From Burkholderiales bacterium (lineage in GTDB: Bacteria > Pseudomonadota > Gammaproteobacteria > Burkholderiales > Casimicrobiaceae), in assembly GCA_017880805.1 (NCBI GenBank), contig JADGRP010000228.1:1-32395 (forward strand): a stretch of 32,395 nucleotides of DNA, given 5' to 3'. The notes beneath the pieces were generated by a model, which saw only the letters and a program-made list of their open reading frames with translations, made no database searches and had not been told where the DNA came from. The translations under genes were made by a program, and so were the position numbers. This document shows positions 1 to 8,505 of this stretch, in pieces; the first letter of the stretch is position 1, and every line of letters starts with the position of its first letter.

Positions 1-2
1 GC

Positions 3-194
3 ATCCGATTCACCGCGGAACAGGCCATCGCGGCGGCGCCATGGAACGCGATCCTGGCTGCCGCGAGAAAACAGAAGTGCGACGCAATCGTCATGGCGTC
101 GCATGGCCGCCGCGGCGTGTCCGCGCTCCTCCTCGGCAGCGAAACTCAAAAAGTACTCACGCATTCCAAGCTGCCGGTGATCGTCGTCCGCTGA
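3..194 (+). CDS. Universal stress protein, C-terminal fragment (cut by window edge)
   Basis: The frame is open from the window edge to a TGA and encodes the last 63 residues of a UspA-family protein. It shows CDAIVMASHGRRG followed by LLLGSETQKVL and the ending KLPVIVVR. This matches the family's nucleotide-binding signature (G-x-x-G, about nine residues, then G-S/T) and its typical final beta strand. Usp proteins are cytoplasmic, usually bind ATP, and respond to starvation and stress. The N-terminal half lies outside the window, so whether it is a single- or tandem-domain protein cannot be told. Confidence in the family is high; the exact role is unknown. Confidence 0.88.
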   Translation: MRFTAEQAIAAAPWNAILAAARKQKCDAIVMASHGRRGVSALLLGSETQKVLTHSKLPVIVVR

Positions 195-319
195 CGATAC
201 ATCCAGCAAAGCCGAGAACCGCCCTCAATTGCAGTTTTTCGAAGGTGATCCCACGCTCCCGCGCCACGGAGCGAGAGCGTTTCACGTAAAATGCGCGCTT
301 TGCAGATGACGATTCGTTC

Positions 320-2032
320 ATGCGCGTATCGCAGTATTTCCTGACGACGCTCAAGGAAGCGCCGGCGGAGGCCGAGCTCACCAGCCATCGCTTGATGCTG
401 CGTTCCGGCATGATCAAGCGGCTCGCCGCGGGCATTTATACTTGGCTGCCACTGGGATTGCGCGTCTTGCGCAAGGTCGAGATGGTCGTGCGGGAGGAGA
501 TGAACGCAGCCGGCGCGATCGAGCTGCTGATGCCGGTAGTGCAGCCCGCCGAGCTCTGGCAGGAGTCCGGACGCTGGGAGAAGTACGGCCCGGAACTGCT
601 TCGGCTCAAGGATCGCCACCAACGCGACTTCATCGTGCAGCCTACATCGGAGGAGGTGATCACCGACATTGCACGCAAGGAGATCAAGAGCTACAAGCAG
701 CTTCCGCTCAATCTCTATCATATCCAGACCAAGTTTCGTGACGAAGTCCGGCCACGTTTCGGCGTGATGCGCTCGCGTGAGTTCATCATGAAGGACGCGT
801 ACTCGTTCGACGTCGACAAGGACGCGATGCTCCGCTCGTATCAGATCATGTACGACGCATATGCACGAATCTTCACCCGGTTGGGTTTGAGATTCCGGGC
901 GGTCGCCGCGGACAACGGGCAGATCGGCGGCTCCGGCTCGCACGAGTTCCAGGTGCTCGCGGAATCCGGCGAGGACGCGATCGCATGGTGCGCGGACTCC
1001 GACTACGCGGCAAACGTCGAACTGGCGGAGGCGGTCGCGCCGCACGCTCATCGCGCTGCACCTGCGGAGCTCATGCAAAAGGTCGACACGCCCGGGCTGT
1101 CGACGTGTGAACAGGTTGCGCACCTGTTGCAACTGCCGCTTGGGCGCACGGTGAAATGCATCATGCTCAATGCCGGCGGCAGGGTGCACATGCTGCTGAT
1201 TCGCGGCGACCACAGCCTCAACGAAGTCAAAACCGGCAAGGTTCCCGGGCTTGCCGGCTTTCGCTGGGCCAGCGACGGCGAGATCGTTGCCGCCACCGGT
1301 TGTTCGCCTGGCTACCTTGGGCCGGTCGGCATCGATTCCACCATGCCCTTGATCGTCGACAGAACGGTCGCGGTGATGAGCGATTTCATCTGCGGCGCCA
1401 ACGAAGCGGACTATCACTTGCGCGGCGTCAATTTCGGCCGCGACTGTCGCGAGCCCGACATCGTGGCCGACATCCGCAATGTGGTGGCCGGCGACCCGTC
1501 GCCCGACGGAAATGGCGCCCTCGACATCGTCCGCGGCATCGAAGTGGGACACGTTTTCGCGCTTGGAACCGATTATTCGCAGGCAATGGGTGCAACTTTC
1601 CTCGACGCCGACGGTCAATCGCGGAGCATGGAAATGGGTTGCTACGGCATCGGCATCACGCGCATCGTAGCCGCGGCCATCGAACAGAATTTCGACGAGC
1701 GCGGCATTATCTGGCCGGCGCCGCTCGCGCCCTTCGCCATTGCCATCGCGCCCATCGGATTCGATCGCAATGAGGCAGTGCGCACCGCGGCGATCGGTCT
1801 TCACGACGAACTGAACGCGGCCGGCATCGACGTGCTGCTCGACGATCGCGGGGAGCGCCCGGGCGTCATGTTCGCCGATCTCGAATTGATCGGCATCCCG
1901 CACCGCATCACCATCGGCGAGCGAGGACTGAAAGAGGGAAAGTTCGAATACCAGTCGCGTCGCGATACCGCGCCCACCGCGGTCCCCATGTCTGAAATCG
2001 CGGCGCTGGTCCGCGCCAAGCTGCAGAGCTGA
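320..2032 (+). CDS. proS: Prolyl-tRNA synthetase (bacterial type, with editing insertion)
   Basis: This 570-residue protein charges tRNA-Pro with proline in the cytoplasm. The N-terminus ([19 protein letters not shown], then the GIYTWLPLG stretch of class II motif 1) is the usual ProS start, which fixes the ATG. Motif 2 is visible as [17 protein letters not shown] at about residues 137-153, and motif 3 as [11 protein letters not shown] at about 440-450. The region of about residues 225-405 between motifs 2 and 3 is the INS domain that removes Ala mis-charged to tRNA-Pro. The length matches the E. coli enzyme (572 residues). It begins a tight run with the lytic transglycosylase 4 bases downstream and then gluQ. 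A TAAAAT hexamer at 287-292 could be a -10 element, but I see no good -35. Confidence 0.98.
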   Translation: MRVSQYFLTTLKEAPAEAELTSHRLMLRSGMIKRLAAGIYTWLPLGLRVLRKVEMVVREEMNAAGAIELLMPVVQPAELWQESGRWEKYGPELLRLKDRHQRDFIVQPTSEEVITDIARKEIKSYKQLPLNLYHIQTKFRDEVRPRFGVMRSREFIMKDAYSFDVDKDAMLRSYQIMYDAYARIFTRLGLRFRAVAADNGQIGGSGSHEFQVLAESGEDAIAWCADSDYAANVELAEAVAPHAHRAAPAELMQKVDTPGLSTCEQVAHLLQLPLGRTVKCIMLNAGGRVHMLLIRGDHSLNEVKTGKVPGLAGFRWASDGEIVAATGCSPGYLGPVGIDSTMPLIVDRTVAVMSDFICGANEADYHLRGVNFGRDCREPDIVADIRNVVAGDPSPDGNGALDIVRGIEVGHVFALGTDYSQAMGATFLDADGQSRSMEMGCYGIGITRIVAAAIEQNFDERGIIWPAPLAPFAIAIAPIGFDRNEAVRTAAIGLHDELNAAGIDVLLDDRGERPGVMFADLELIGIPHRITIGERGLKEGKFEYQSRRDTAPTAVPMSEIAALVRAKLQS

Positions 2033-2036
2033 CACG

Positions 2037-2708
2037 ATGAACACGACGCTTTCGATGCGACGGTCCTTGCGCACCATCGGCGCGGTCTTGATGGTGCTCG
2101 TCTCCTTGCAGGCACGCGCTGGCAATCAGGTCGAGGAAGCGCTCGCGTCGAGAGTTCAGAATTCGTTGCATCGCTCTGTCAGTGACTATCCGGCACCGCA
2201 CCTCATCTTTGCGACAGACGTCGAAGGGTGGGCGTGGCTGGCCGACATGTCGTCGCGCCTCGCGTCGAAAATGCCGGACTGGCCCACACGCCGCGACTTC
2301 CTGATCACTGTCCAGTACGAGGCAACCCGCGCCGGGCTTGATCCCCAGCTCGTCCTTGGCCTGATAAACCACGAAAGCAACTTTCGCAAATACGCCGTCT
2401 CCGGCGCCGGCGCACGCGGCTTCATGCAGGTCATGCCGTTCTGGGTGCGGCAGATTGGCGACAGCGGCCACGATCTGTTCACGCTGCGAACCAATCTCCG
2501 CTATGGCTGCACGATCCTTCGCTACTACCTCGATATCGAGCAGGGCGATGTCTACCGCGCGCTCGGCCGGTATAACGGCAGCCTCGGTCGTGGCGAGTAT
2601 CCCACTTCGGTGCTCGGGTCGATGAAGCGTTACTGGAGCTGGACGCCTGCTATCGCCGATGGCAGCCACGCCGAACTAGGCCACGGCGGCATCAAGACCC
2701 TGAATTGA
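2037..2708 (+). CDS. Lytic murein transglycosylase, SLT domain
   Basis: This 223-residue exported protein has a basic N-terminus and a hydrophobic stretch (residues 13-24) ending ARAG, a signal peptide with probable cleavage near residues 28-30. The SLT lysozyme-like fold follows at about 96-200. The catalytic glutamate is E113 in the INHESNF motif; GARGFMQVMP (125-134) and RYNG (178-181) are the other hallmark motifs. Such enzymes cut the MurNAc-GlcNAc bond in peptidoglycan, leaving 1,6-anhydro ends. It starts four bases after the proS stop and its stop overlaps the gluQ start, so the three genes are probably co-transcribed. No LysM or other wall-binding domain is visible. Confidence 0.93.
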   Translation: MNTTLSMRRSLRTIGAVLMVLVSLQARAGNQVEEALASRVQNSLHRSVSDYPAPHLIFATDVEGWAWLADMSSRLASKMPDWPTRRDFLITVQYEATRAGLDPQLVLGLINHESNFRKYAVSGAGARGFMQVMPFWVRQIGDSGHDLFTLRTNLRYGCTILRYYLDIEQGDVYRALGRYNGSLGRGEYPTSVLGSMKRYWSWTPAIADGSHAELGHGGIKTLN

Positions 2709-3613
2709 GCGTCGACCTGCGCTACCGCGGCCGATTCGCGCCATCTCCGAGCGGCCCGCTGCACTTCGGTTCGCTGGTTGCCGCGATGGCAAGCTGGTGC
2801 GATGCGGTTGCATTCAAAGGCAATTGGCTGGTGCGCATCGAGGATGTCGACCAGACGCGCAGCCGTCCCGGCGCAAGCGATGCCATTCTTGCGACGCTCG
2901 AGGCGTACGGCTTCGAGTGGGACGGACCCGTCGTGCGACAGAGCGAACGCGGAGCGCTTTACGCGGAGGCGCTGGACGATTTGATTCGCCGTCGCATGGC
3001 ATTCGCCTGCGCGTGCACCCGCAAAGAGCTGGAACTTGCAACGCCAGGCAAGAGCGGCGAGCGCGTCTATCCAGGAACGTGTCGGCACGGTGTACTCGCG
3101 GGCCGCGAAGGCCGCGCCTGGCGCGTTGCGGTCACAGATGAAACCGTGCGCTTTCATGACCGCTTGCAAGGCGTGCAGGGCCAGCAGCTCGCGCGCGACG
3201 TGGGCGATTTCGTGCTCAAGCGTGCCGACGGACTCTTCGCGTACCAGCTTGCTGTCGTCGTCGACGACAGCTCCCAAGGCATCACGCACGTGGTGCGCGG
3301 CGCGGACCTGTTGCTATCGACCCCGAGGCAAATCTGGCTGCAGCGGCAACTCGGATATGCGACACCGTCGTACCTTCATCATCCGGTCGCGCTCGATGCA
3401 CGCGGCAGGAAATTGTCCAAGCAGGCTGGTGCGAAAGCGCTGAGCACGGACGCACTTGCGGTGCTGCGCGAGGCGTGGACGTTTCTCGACCAGGCCGAGC
3501 CGCCTTCGCCGCCTGTGTCCGTGGACGAATTCTGGCGCTGGGCGCACGCCGCATGGAAGGCCAGGAGCTTGCCGCCAGTCGTCATGCTGCCGGCACCTGG
3601 TTCACGCTCGTGA
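2705..3613 (+). CDS. gluQ: Glutamyl-Q tRNA(Asp) synthetase
   Basis: This 302-residue truncated relative of glutamyl-tRNA synthetase attaches glutamate to the queuosine at position 34 of tRNA-Asp. It has only the catalytic core and no anticodon-binding domain, as expected. Visible are the HIGH-type motif SPSGPLHFGSL (residues 14-24), the zinc site C102, C104, Y122 and C126 in the spacing of this family, RIEDVDQTR (44-52), and the KMSK-type motif KLSKQ (236-240). The start is TTG at 2705, overlapping the upstream TGA as TTGA. No ATG fits before the conserved RGRFAPSPSG segment. It links to queG at 13305, which completes queuosine itself. Confidence 0.95.
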   Translation: MSVDLRYRGRFAPSPSGPLHFGSLVAAMASWCDAVAFKGNWLVRIEDVDQTRSRPGASDAILATLEAYGFEWDGPVVRQSERGALYAEALDDLIRRRMAFACACTRKELELATPGKSGERVYPGTCRHGVLAGREGRAWRVAVTDETVRFHDRLQGVQGQQLARDVGDFVLKRADGLFAYQLAVVVDDSSQGITHVVRGADLLLSTPRQIWLQRQLGYATPSYLHHPVALDARGRKLSKQAGAKALSTDALAVLREAWTFLDQAEPPSPPVSVDEFWRWAHAAWKARSLPPVVMLPAPGSRS

Positions 3614-3634
3614 ACGCGAAGCACACGGTATAAT
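3606..3634 (+). promoter_or_regulatory. Candidate promoter for the BPH-like gene
   Basis: A perfect TATAAT lies at 3629-3634, in the only sizeable gap (92 bases) in the 2037-5280 gene run, and 72 bases before the ATG at 3706. No convincing -35 is present; the hexamer 17 bases upstream (3606-3611) does not resemble TTGACA. If real, the proteasome homologue and the genes after it could be transcribed independently of proS-slt-gluQ. Confidence 0.4.
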
Positions 3635-3705
3635 TCCAGCTTCACCGGCACGAGCCTGGCTTTGAGTGCCCGCGCGCCGTCTTTCCTCGCGCACCGCAAA
3701 TCTCC

Positions 3706-4272
3706 ATGACAACTCTGGTCGTCGTCCGCAAGAACAGTGAAGTTGCCATCGCCGCCGATTCGCTGACCACGTTCGGCGATACTCGGCTGTCGGCGCAATT
3801 CGACAGCACCTACGACAAGATCGTCCATCACAAGGGCACCTATATCGCCTTGTGCGGAAGCGCGGCGCATCAGCTCGTCTTCGAGAGCCTTCTTGCCAAG
3901 CACGAAGATTTCGATTTCTCGACCAAGCGCGCCATATTCGAAACATTCCGCAAGCTGCATCCAATCCTCAAGGAGCAGCATTTCCTGAATCCGAAAGAAG
4001 AAGAGGATGACCCTTACGAATCGACTCAGGTAACAGCATTGATCGCCAACGCCAGCGGCATCTTCGGCGTCTACTCGATGCGGGAAGTATTCGAGTACAC
4101 GAAGTTCTGGGCGGTGGGCTCCGGCCGCGAGTTCGCGCTCGGAGCCATGAATAGTCAGTACCAGCGCATGCGCACCGCGACCGCGGTCGCGACCGCCGGA
4201 ATCGAGGCCGGAGCGATGTTCGACAAGAACTCTGCGCTGCCGATGACGCTTTACATGCTGCCCTTGAAGTGA
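3706..4272 (+). CDS. BPH-type proteasome-like Ntn-hydrolase (HslV relative)
   Basis: This 188-residue protein resembles the HslV/proteasome beta subunit. It begins M-TTLVVVRKNSEVAIAADS, aligning with HslV (TTIVSVRRNG, then VIAGDG). After Met removal this gives a Thr1 nucleophile, and D17 falls in the AADS motif. A lysine (K37 of the mature chain, in YDKIV) can align with proteasome K33 after a four-residue insertion. GSGREFALGAM near residue 145 matches the conserved GSG segment. The sequence fits the betaproteobacterial proteasome homologue family (BPH), an HslV paralogue with no known dedicated ATPase, better than HslV itself; no hslU lies nearby. The insertion around residues 95-110 (charged, PKEEEDDP) is unlike HslV. 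Family is fairly sure; substrate is unknown. Confidence 0.8.
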   Translation: MTTLVVVRKNSEVAIAADSLTTFGDTRLSAQFDSTYDKIVHHKGTYIALCGSAAHQLVFESLLAKHEDFDFSTKRAIFETFRKLHPILKEQHFLNPKEEEDDPYESTQVTALIANASGIFGVYSMREVFEYTKFWAVGSGREFALGAMNSQYQRMRTATAVATAGIEAGAMFDKNSALPMTLYMLPLK

Positions 4273-4901
4273 GCGTCTATCAACCTCCGATGTTCGTGGC
4301 GCGCGATGCCGCGGCGACGGAGGGCGTCATCCGGGATTATCCATTCGCGGCCTTGATCACGGCGCGCGCTCCCGAACCGCAGATAAGCCATCTCCCACTC
4401 CTGTTTCATTCCGCGCCGCGGCCCAACGGCGAACTCATCGGCCACATGGCGCGCGCCAACCCGCATTGGCGGCAGTTCGCCGATGGTCCGACGCTGGCTC
4501 TGTTCCAGGGACCCCATGAGTATGTGTCGCCGTCGTGGTACGCCGAGCCAGAAAAAGCAGTTCCGACCTGGAACTACGCCGTCGTGCACGTCTACGGTCG
4601 TGTCGAGCTGGTGGTGGATCGTGCGGCAACAATCGCAATCCTGCACGAAATGATCGAGCGCTTCGAATCGGGGCGCCCCGCGCCTTGGCGGCTGCAGCTC
4701 GAGGGGCGGCAGCTCGAGGCAATGGTAGGGGCGATCGTAGCCTTCCGGATGGTAATCGAGCGCGTGGATATCAAGCTCAAGCTGTCGCAGAATCGCAGCG
4801 CGGTCGACCGGCAACGCGTTATGGCGGCGCTGCGCGCAGAGGACACGGCCAACGCAAGCGCTACCGCCGATTGGATGCAGCGCTATGCCGGAGAAGCCTG
4901 A
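4269..4901 (+). CDS. PaiB-like FMN-binding protein
   Basis: This 210-residue protein of the PaiB family has a split-barrel flavin-binding fold; members were first described as negative regulators of sporulation and degradative enzymes in Bacillus. The start (MSVYQPPMF), SHLPLLF, GHMARANPHWRQF, FQGPHEYVSPSWY and VPTWNYAVVHVYG are the family's signature stretches. The C-terminal half keeps the KLKLSQNRS motif near residues 174-182. The start is GTG at 4269, overlapping the upstream TGA as GTGA, so translation is probably coupled to the BPH gene. Its molecular role outside Bacillus is not settled; redox or flavin chemistry is as likely as regulation. Confidence 0.88.
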   Translation: MSVYQPPMFVARDAAATEGVIRDYPFAALITARAPEPQISHLPLLFHSAPRPNGELIGHMARANPHWRQFADGPTLALFQGPHEYVSPSWYAEPEKAVPTWNYAVVHVYGRVELVVDRAATIAILHEMIERFESGRPAPWRLQLEGRQLEAMVGAIVAFRMVIERVDIKLKLSQNRSAVDRQRVMAALRAEDTANASATADWMQRYAGEA

Positions 4902-5280
4902 CCCACGTGTCCGGCTCGATAAATGGCTTTGGGCGGCCCGGTTTTACAAGACTCGAAGCATCGCCGCACAAGCGATCGAGGCCGGACGCGCGCGCGTCGA
5001 CGACCAACGCGTCAAACCGTCGCACTCCGTTACAGTAGGCGCGAGGATCAGTCTACGCAAAGATGCGCTAGTCTGGAAGGTGGAAGTCGCCGCAGTGTCC
5101 GACAAACGCGGGCCGGCGAGCGAGGCGGCAAAGTTATATCGGGAATCGCCCGAGGACGTGGCCGCGCGTGAGGAAGAAATCGCGAGACGCAAAGCCGTCG
5201 CCGCAAGTGCGCCGCGCATCTCGGGTCGTCCGACCAAGCGCGACCGGCGCAAAATACATTCGTTCCTCGACGGAAACTAG
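4885..5280 (+). CDS. hslR: Hsp15-type ribosome-associated heat shock protein (S4 domain)
   Basis: This 131-residue protein has an N-terminal S4 RNA-binding domain at about residues 9-70, beginning VRLDKWLWAARFYKTRS and continuing through AGRARVDDQRVKPS. A basic C-terminal tail ends in GRPTKRDRRKIHSF, as in E. coli Hsp15. Hsp15 binds 50S subunits that carry a stalled nascent chain and helps recycle them after heat shock. The ATG lies inside the end of the PaiB-like gene (17-base overlap), so the two are likely co-expressed. It sits two genes from a proteasome homologue, which suggests a protein-quality-control grouping, though that is inference. Length is typical (about 130). Confidence 0.92.
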   Translation: MPEKPDPRVRLDKWLWAARFYKTRSIAAQAIEAGRARVDDQRVKPSHSVTVGARISLRKDALVWKVEVAAVSDKRGPASEAAKLYRESPEDVAAREEEIARRKAVAASAPRISGRPTKRDRRKIHSFLDGN

Positions 5281-5413
5281 GGTACTGAATCAGAAATTCG
5301 CTCGATAGTTCGCGGCGGAATCGGGCCGCTGGTAACCGCGCAACACCCGCTAACTCAATGCCGCGACGACCACCAGCGCAACCAGCCGCCAAGGCCAGCG
5401 AAGCGCGACCGTT
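5281..5413. other. Short convergent intergenic region
   Basis: This is the gap between the end of the Hsp15 gene (+) and the end of the MerR-type gene (-). I found no hairpin with a T-tract and no small ORF with a ribosome binding site, so no terminator is called. Confidence 0.5.
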
Positions 5414-6412
5414 TCAGGCACGCTGCTGCACCTCCACCGGAATGGCGGGTACGACATTGAGCTCGCGCATTGTCGCCATGACCGAGCTGAAGTCGGCGGC
5501 GGTGCGCACATTGGGTATCGGCTTCGCCAGCAAATTGACCGCGCGCCCGCTGACGACGAGCGGCATATCGTCAGGCAAAGCGGTCCTCAGCGAACGAATT
5601 TCCTGTCCGGCGATCTTCCCGGAAATGCCCCGGTCGAACAGCAGAATCGCGAGGCACACCTTGTAGGCATGCGCCGCGCCCGCGACTTCCTGCGCCGGTA
5701 CGCCGCTGCCCAACGTCAGGCAGTTGATGCCTTCGGTGAAGAGCAGCAGTTCGAGGATCGCCAGCCCGAGTTGATTCGGATCGTTCGGAGGGGTCGCCAA
5801 GAGTATCTGGCTTGCGTTGCGCGTGGGCCGCACCAGCCGCGTCACGTCGCGCAGAAGCCTTTGCGCGATATCCGCGAAGCGCAGCTCCTGGTAGTTCTGC
5901 ATATCGCCGCGCACCACGTGCTCGTGCACCGCCTCATTCAACGGAATCAGCGTTTGTTCGAGAAAACGCCGAAGTCCTTGGCCTACCAGCAGCTTCGAAA
6001 GGTGGTTCTGCAACTCGCCGACGCGGTGCTCGGCCAGAAGCTTGACCGCGGCTTCGATTTCCGACGGCAGCGGCAGAGGATCCTCGACGGCAATGCCCAG
6101 CATCGATTGCAGCGCCGATTCGGCCAGCGGAACAACCGCGCCCGCACGCCAGCCCTCCGACAAGAGCTGCTTGATGACCTTTAGCCGCGCGACCTGGTCG
6201 GGGGGATAAACGCGGTCGCCGAATCCATCGCGCCCCGGGTTCGGGAATCCGTAGCGCCGCTGCCACATGTAAAGCTGTTCACGTCGCAGACCGGTGATTC
6301 GCACCACTTCACGAATGTGCAGCGCAACGCGTATGTCGCTGTTGGCCGCGGGCATGGCAAGTTGCAGCCCGGGGTCGGTACGGCGAGTCGGTGCCTTAAT
6401 TAGGATTCCCAT
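5414..6412 (-). CDS. MerR-family regulator with degenerate cobalamin-binding domain (CarH/CarA-like)
   Basis: This 332-residue regulator has a MerR winged helix at about residues 31-100 (LHIREVVRITGLRREQLYMWQRRYGFP, then YPPDQVARLKVIKQLL). A helical bundle (about 115-195) and a Rossmann-like B12-binding fold (about 200-325, starting ILLATPPN) follow. In light-sensing CarH/LitR proteins the lower cobalt ligand is a His in E-x-H-x-x-G. Here the equivalent stretch is DPNQLG with Asn at 213, and the bundle's Glu-His pair appears as QELRF with no His. It therefore probably does not use B12 as CarH does. The ATG has a GAAGGA Shine-Dalgarno sequence 7 bases upstream. It is divergent from the PilZ-like gene. 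Targets are unknown. Confidence 0.85.
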   Translation of the reverse strand: MGILIKAPTRRTDPGLQLAMPAANSDIRVALHIREVVRITGLRREQLYMWQRRYGFPNPGRDGFGDRVYPPDQVARLKVIKQLLSEGWRAGAVVPLAESALQSMLGIAVEDPLPLPSEIEAAVKLLAEHRVGELQNHLSKLLVGQGLRRFLEQTLIPLNEAVHEHVVRGDMQNYQELRFADIAQRLLRDVTRLVRPTRNASQILLATPPNDPNQLGLAILELLLFTEGINCLTLGSGVPAQEVAGAAHAYKVCLAILLFDRGISGKIAGQEIRSLRTALPDDMPLVVSGRAVNLLAKPIPNVRTAADFSSVMATMRELNVVPAIPVEVQQRA

Positions 6413-6442
6413 AATTTTCCTTCTGCACTCCTGTGTGTCACA

Positions 6443-6472
6443 AGTATAAAGAATTCATCTGTCGTTTTCAGC
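6443..6472 (-). promoter_or_regulatory. Candidate promoter of the MerR-type gene
   Basis: On the minus strand TATACT (6443-6448) is a near-consensus -10, placed 31 bases before the ATG at 6412. The sequence about 17 bases further upstream is only a weak -35. A short inverted repeat TGTG-tgt-CACA (about 6432-6442) lies between this -10 and the start and could be an operator for autoregulation, but with 4-base arms this is speculative. Confidence 0.35.
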
Positions 6473-6677
6473 TAGGCGCGGAGCGGCATTTCTCGCCGTA
6501 ACGCGTCAGGTCGATCCGTGGAGCGCTCAGGCGTATTGCTCCTGGAAGCGCTTTGCCCCATCATCTTGCTTTTGGAACAATGGCTTCCGGCACTTAGCTT
6601 CGTCCGAGCTTTGCTCAGCTGCCCACCACAACAGTAGCTGTGCAAGTATCGTACCGGGGCTGGCCGCGCCTCCTTCG

Positions 6678-8384
6678 ATGTTTGGTTTCGGCAAGTCTCA
6701 GAAGGACCCGCTCGCGGACGCAAAGTCTGCGGAACGTTGGCTCGCCTCCTTTCCCGCGAGCGATCCGCTGGCGGTTCACGCCGCGCTGCTGGTCGAGCTC
6801 GGCGCGCTCACCGAGCGCGACGCACGCCGCACGCCTGCGCGGCTGGAGGCGGTCTTCTATCTCGACGTCCAGACCGAGGCCTTGCGAAAATCGCTCACCG
6901 CGCAATATCTGGAACATGGCAATCGCTCGACCCGCGTCGAAAGTCAGTTGTGGCAAGCGCTGTTCGACCTGACGCAAGGATTCCTGCTTTGCTATCAGGC
7001 GTTCGATCGCGAAATAAGCCAGTATTCGCAAAACAACAGGTGGCAATTGCTGCAGCCGCAATTGATCGCGCGGCAGATCATCCATCAGGGTCTCGATGCA
7101 AAAATTCGCCTTTACCGGTACGAGCAATGGATTCCCGCGCGCTGGGTCGACCTTCACGCGCTTTTCCAGACGGCGTGTACTGCGCAAATTGAACGGGCGC
7201 CGGTCGCGGTTCTTGCCGGCAGCGTGTTGACCACAATCGAGCAGGAATATTTGCGAGTTCTGCTGCTGCAACTGATGAATGCCGGCAATCTCTCACCGCG
7301 TCACGTCGAGTGGGTTGCCGAGCAACTGTCTGAATGGTGCGCGCCATTGCGCCTCAATATCGAAGCTTCGACCTTGACCAGCTTTTATGTCGACCTGGGC
7401 TCCCGCACCGGGCTCAAGCGGCGTGGCCCCCAACCGCTCGAAGGCAGGGTCGTTTTTCTGGATACGCGGCCGCTGCACGCAGTGCTCATGCAAAACGTCG
7501 TGATGCTCGAGCAGAAGGTCCGCAACAACCCCTTGTCGGAACGTGGGCCGCGGCGTGCCGAGCAACTCAATCTGCTGACCAAGCTAGCTTCGCAGATCGA
7601 TCCCGAATTCAGACCGGTCGTGCGTCGGGGCGAACGCACTGACGCCACCGGAAGCATCGACGCAATCGTCGGCTTTGCCAAGATCTCGGGATTTCTGCGC
7701 GATGACGAGATTGGCACGCTGGTCGACAGCGGCGCGCGCGCGCGCAGCTTTGGCGATGCGCTCGAGATCGCGACCTTTGGACGCATGCGCAACGAAAGTG
7801 CACGGGCGCTCGAAAGCGTTCGGCGCCGCCTCGCGACTTACGCGGCGCCGGGAGGAGCATGGGAGATCCGCGATGTGTCGCGGACAGGCTATCGTCTGGT
7901 CGCGCCGATGACCATAATCAGCTCGATGACCCTAGGCACCCTTACCGCGATCCGCGCGGACGGTGACGCGCTGTGGATGTTGGGCATCGTGCGGCGCATG
8001 AAGCGCCTTACCACCGAACGCGCGGAGATCGGACTGCAGATCATCGCCAACCACCTGGTCGGCGTGGAGCTGGCCGACCAGAAACGGGGCGACTCCGACT
8101 ATTCGGTCGATGGCGAAGTGCCCACCGTCAGCAGCAGGCGTTTCCACGGGCTGTTCCTGTCTCTGACAAAACGCGAGAGCGAATCCGCTATTCAGACATT
8201 GATCGTGCCGGCGGGCGAGTATCAGGCGGGCAAGCGCCTGCGAATGAGTGTTGCCAAAGCGTCCAACGCGATTGCGTTCGGCCGTCTGTTGGAACAGCAG
8301 CCCGACTGGATCTGGGCGACGATCGAGCCGCTCGACAACACGCACCGCGACGAACGGGTCTCGCTGGCGCGTGGCGCCCTGTAA
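6678..8384 (+). CDS. Conserved hypothetical protein with C-terminal PilZ-like segment
   Basis: This 568-residue soluble protein starts MFGFGKSQKDPLADAKSAERW and has a long, mostly helical N-terminal region without a motif I recognise. Near residues 390-480 it shows ESVRRRL followed about 14 residues later by WEIRDVSRTGYRL, then an alternating beta pattern ending ERAEIGLQII. The DVSRTG stretch fits the [D/N]-x-S-x-x-G element of c-di-GMP-binding PilZ domains, and the upstream arginines could be the R-x-x-x-R element, though its spacing is imperfect. No transmembrane segment or signal peptide is seen. Upstream, no clear ribosome binding site precedes the ATG. A c-di-GMP-related role is inference; alternatively the barrel may have lost nucleotide binding. 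Confidence 0.7.
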   Translation: MFGFGKSQKDPLADAKSAERWLASFPASDPLAVHAALLVELGALTERDARRTPARLEAVFYLDVQTEALRKSLTAQYLEHGNRSTRVESQLWQALFDLTQGFLLCYQAFDREISQYSQNNRWQLLQPQLIARQIIHQGLDAKIRLYRYEQWIPARWVDLHALFQTACTAQIERAPVAVLAGSVLTTIEQEYLRVLLLQLMNAGNLSPRHVEWVAEQLSEWCAPLRLNIEASTLTSFYVDLGSRTGLKRRGPQPLEGRVVFLDTRPLHAVLMQNVVMLEQKVRNNPLSERGPRRAEQLNLLTKLASQIDPEFRPVVRRGERTDATGSIDAIVGFAKISGFLRDDEIGTLVDSGARARSFGDALEIATFGRMRNESARALESVRRRLATYAAPGGAWEIRDVSRTGYRLVAPMTIISSMTLGTLTAIRADGDALWMLGIVRRMKRLTTERAEIGLQIIANHLVGVELADQKRGDSDYSVDGEVPTVSSRRFHGLFLSLTKRESESAIQTLIVPAGEYQAGKRLRMSVAKASNAIAFGRLLEQQPDWIWATIEPLDNTHRDERVSLARGAL

Positions 8385-8505
8385 CGCCCAGCTCATTGCT
8401 GACGGGTTGCGATTCGTACCGATCGTTGCATATGGCGCACAGTCGTACACCCGGCGCCGCGGTTTCGTGCTCATTATTGAATCAGCCCTCAGACTCCGCT
8501 AGCTG
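8385..8505 (+). other. Spacer before the acyl-CoA synthetase
   Basis: A 121-base gap. I see no hairpin terminator. A weak TTGCGA / ATATGG pair about 17 bases apart around 8408-8436 might serve as a promoter for the synthetase, but it is too poor to call. Confidence 0.3.

Noticed and set aside
146-2125. Long minus-strand open frame antisense to proS
   Set aside because: It covers the whole of proS in reverse, has an Arg/Asp/His-rich composition with no family resemblance, and proS is certain. It is a shadow caused by high GC content.
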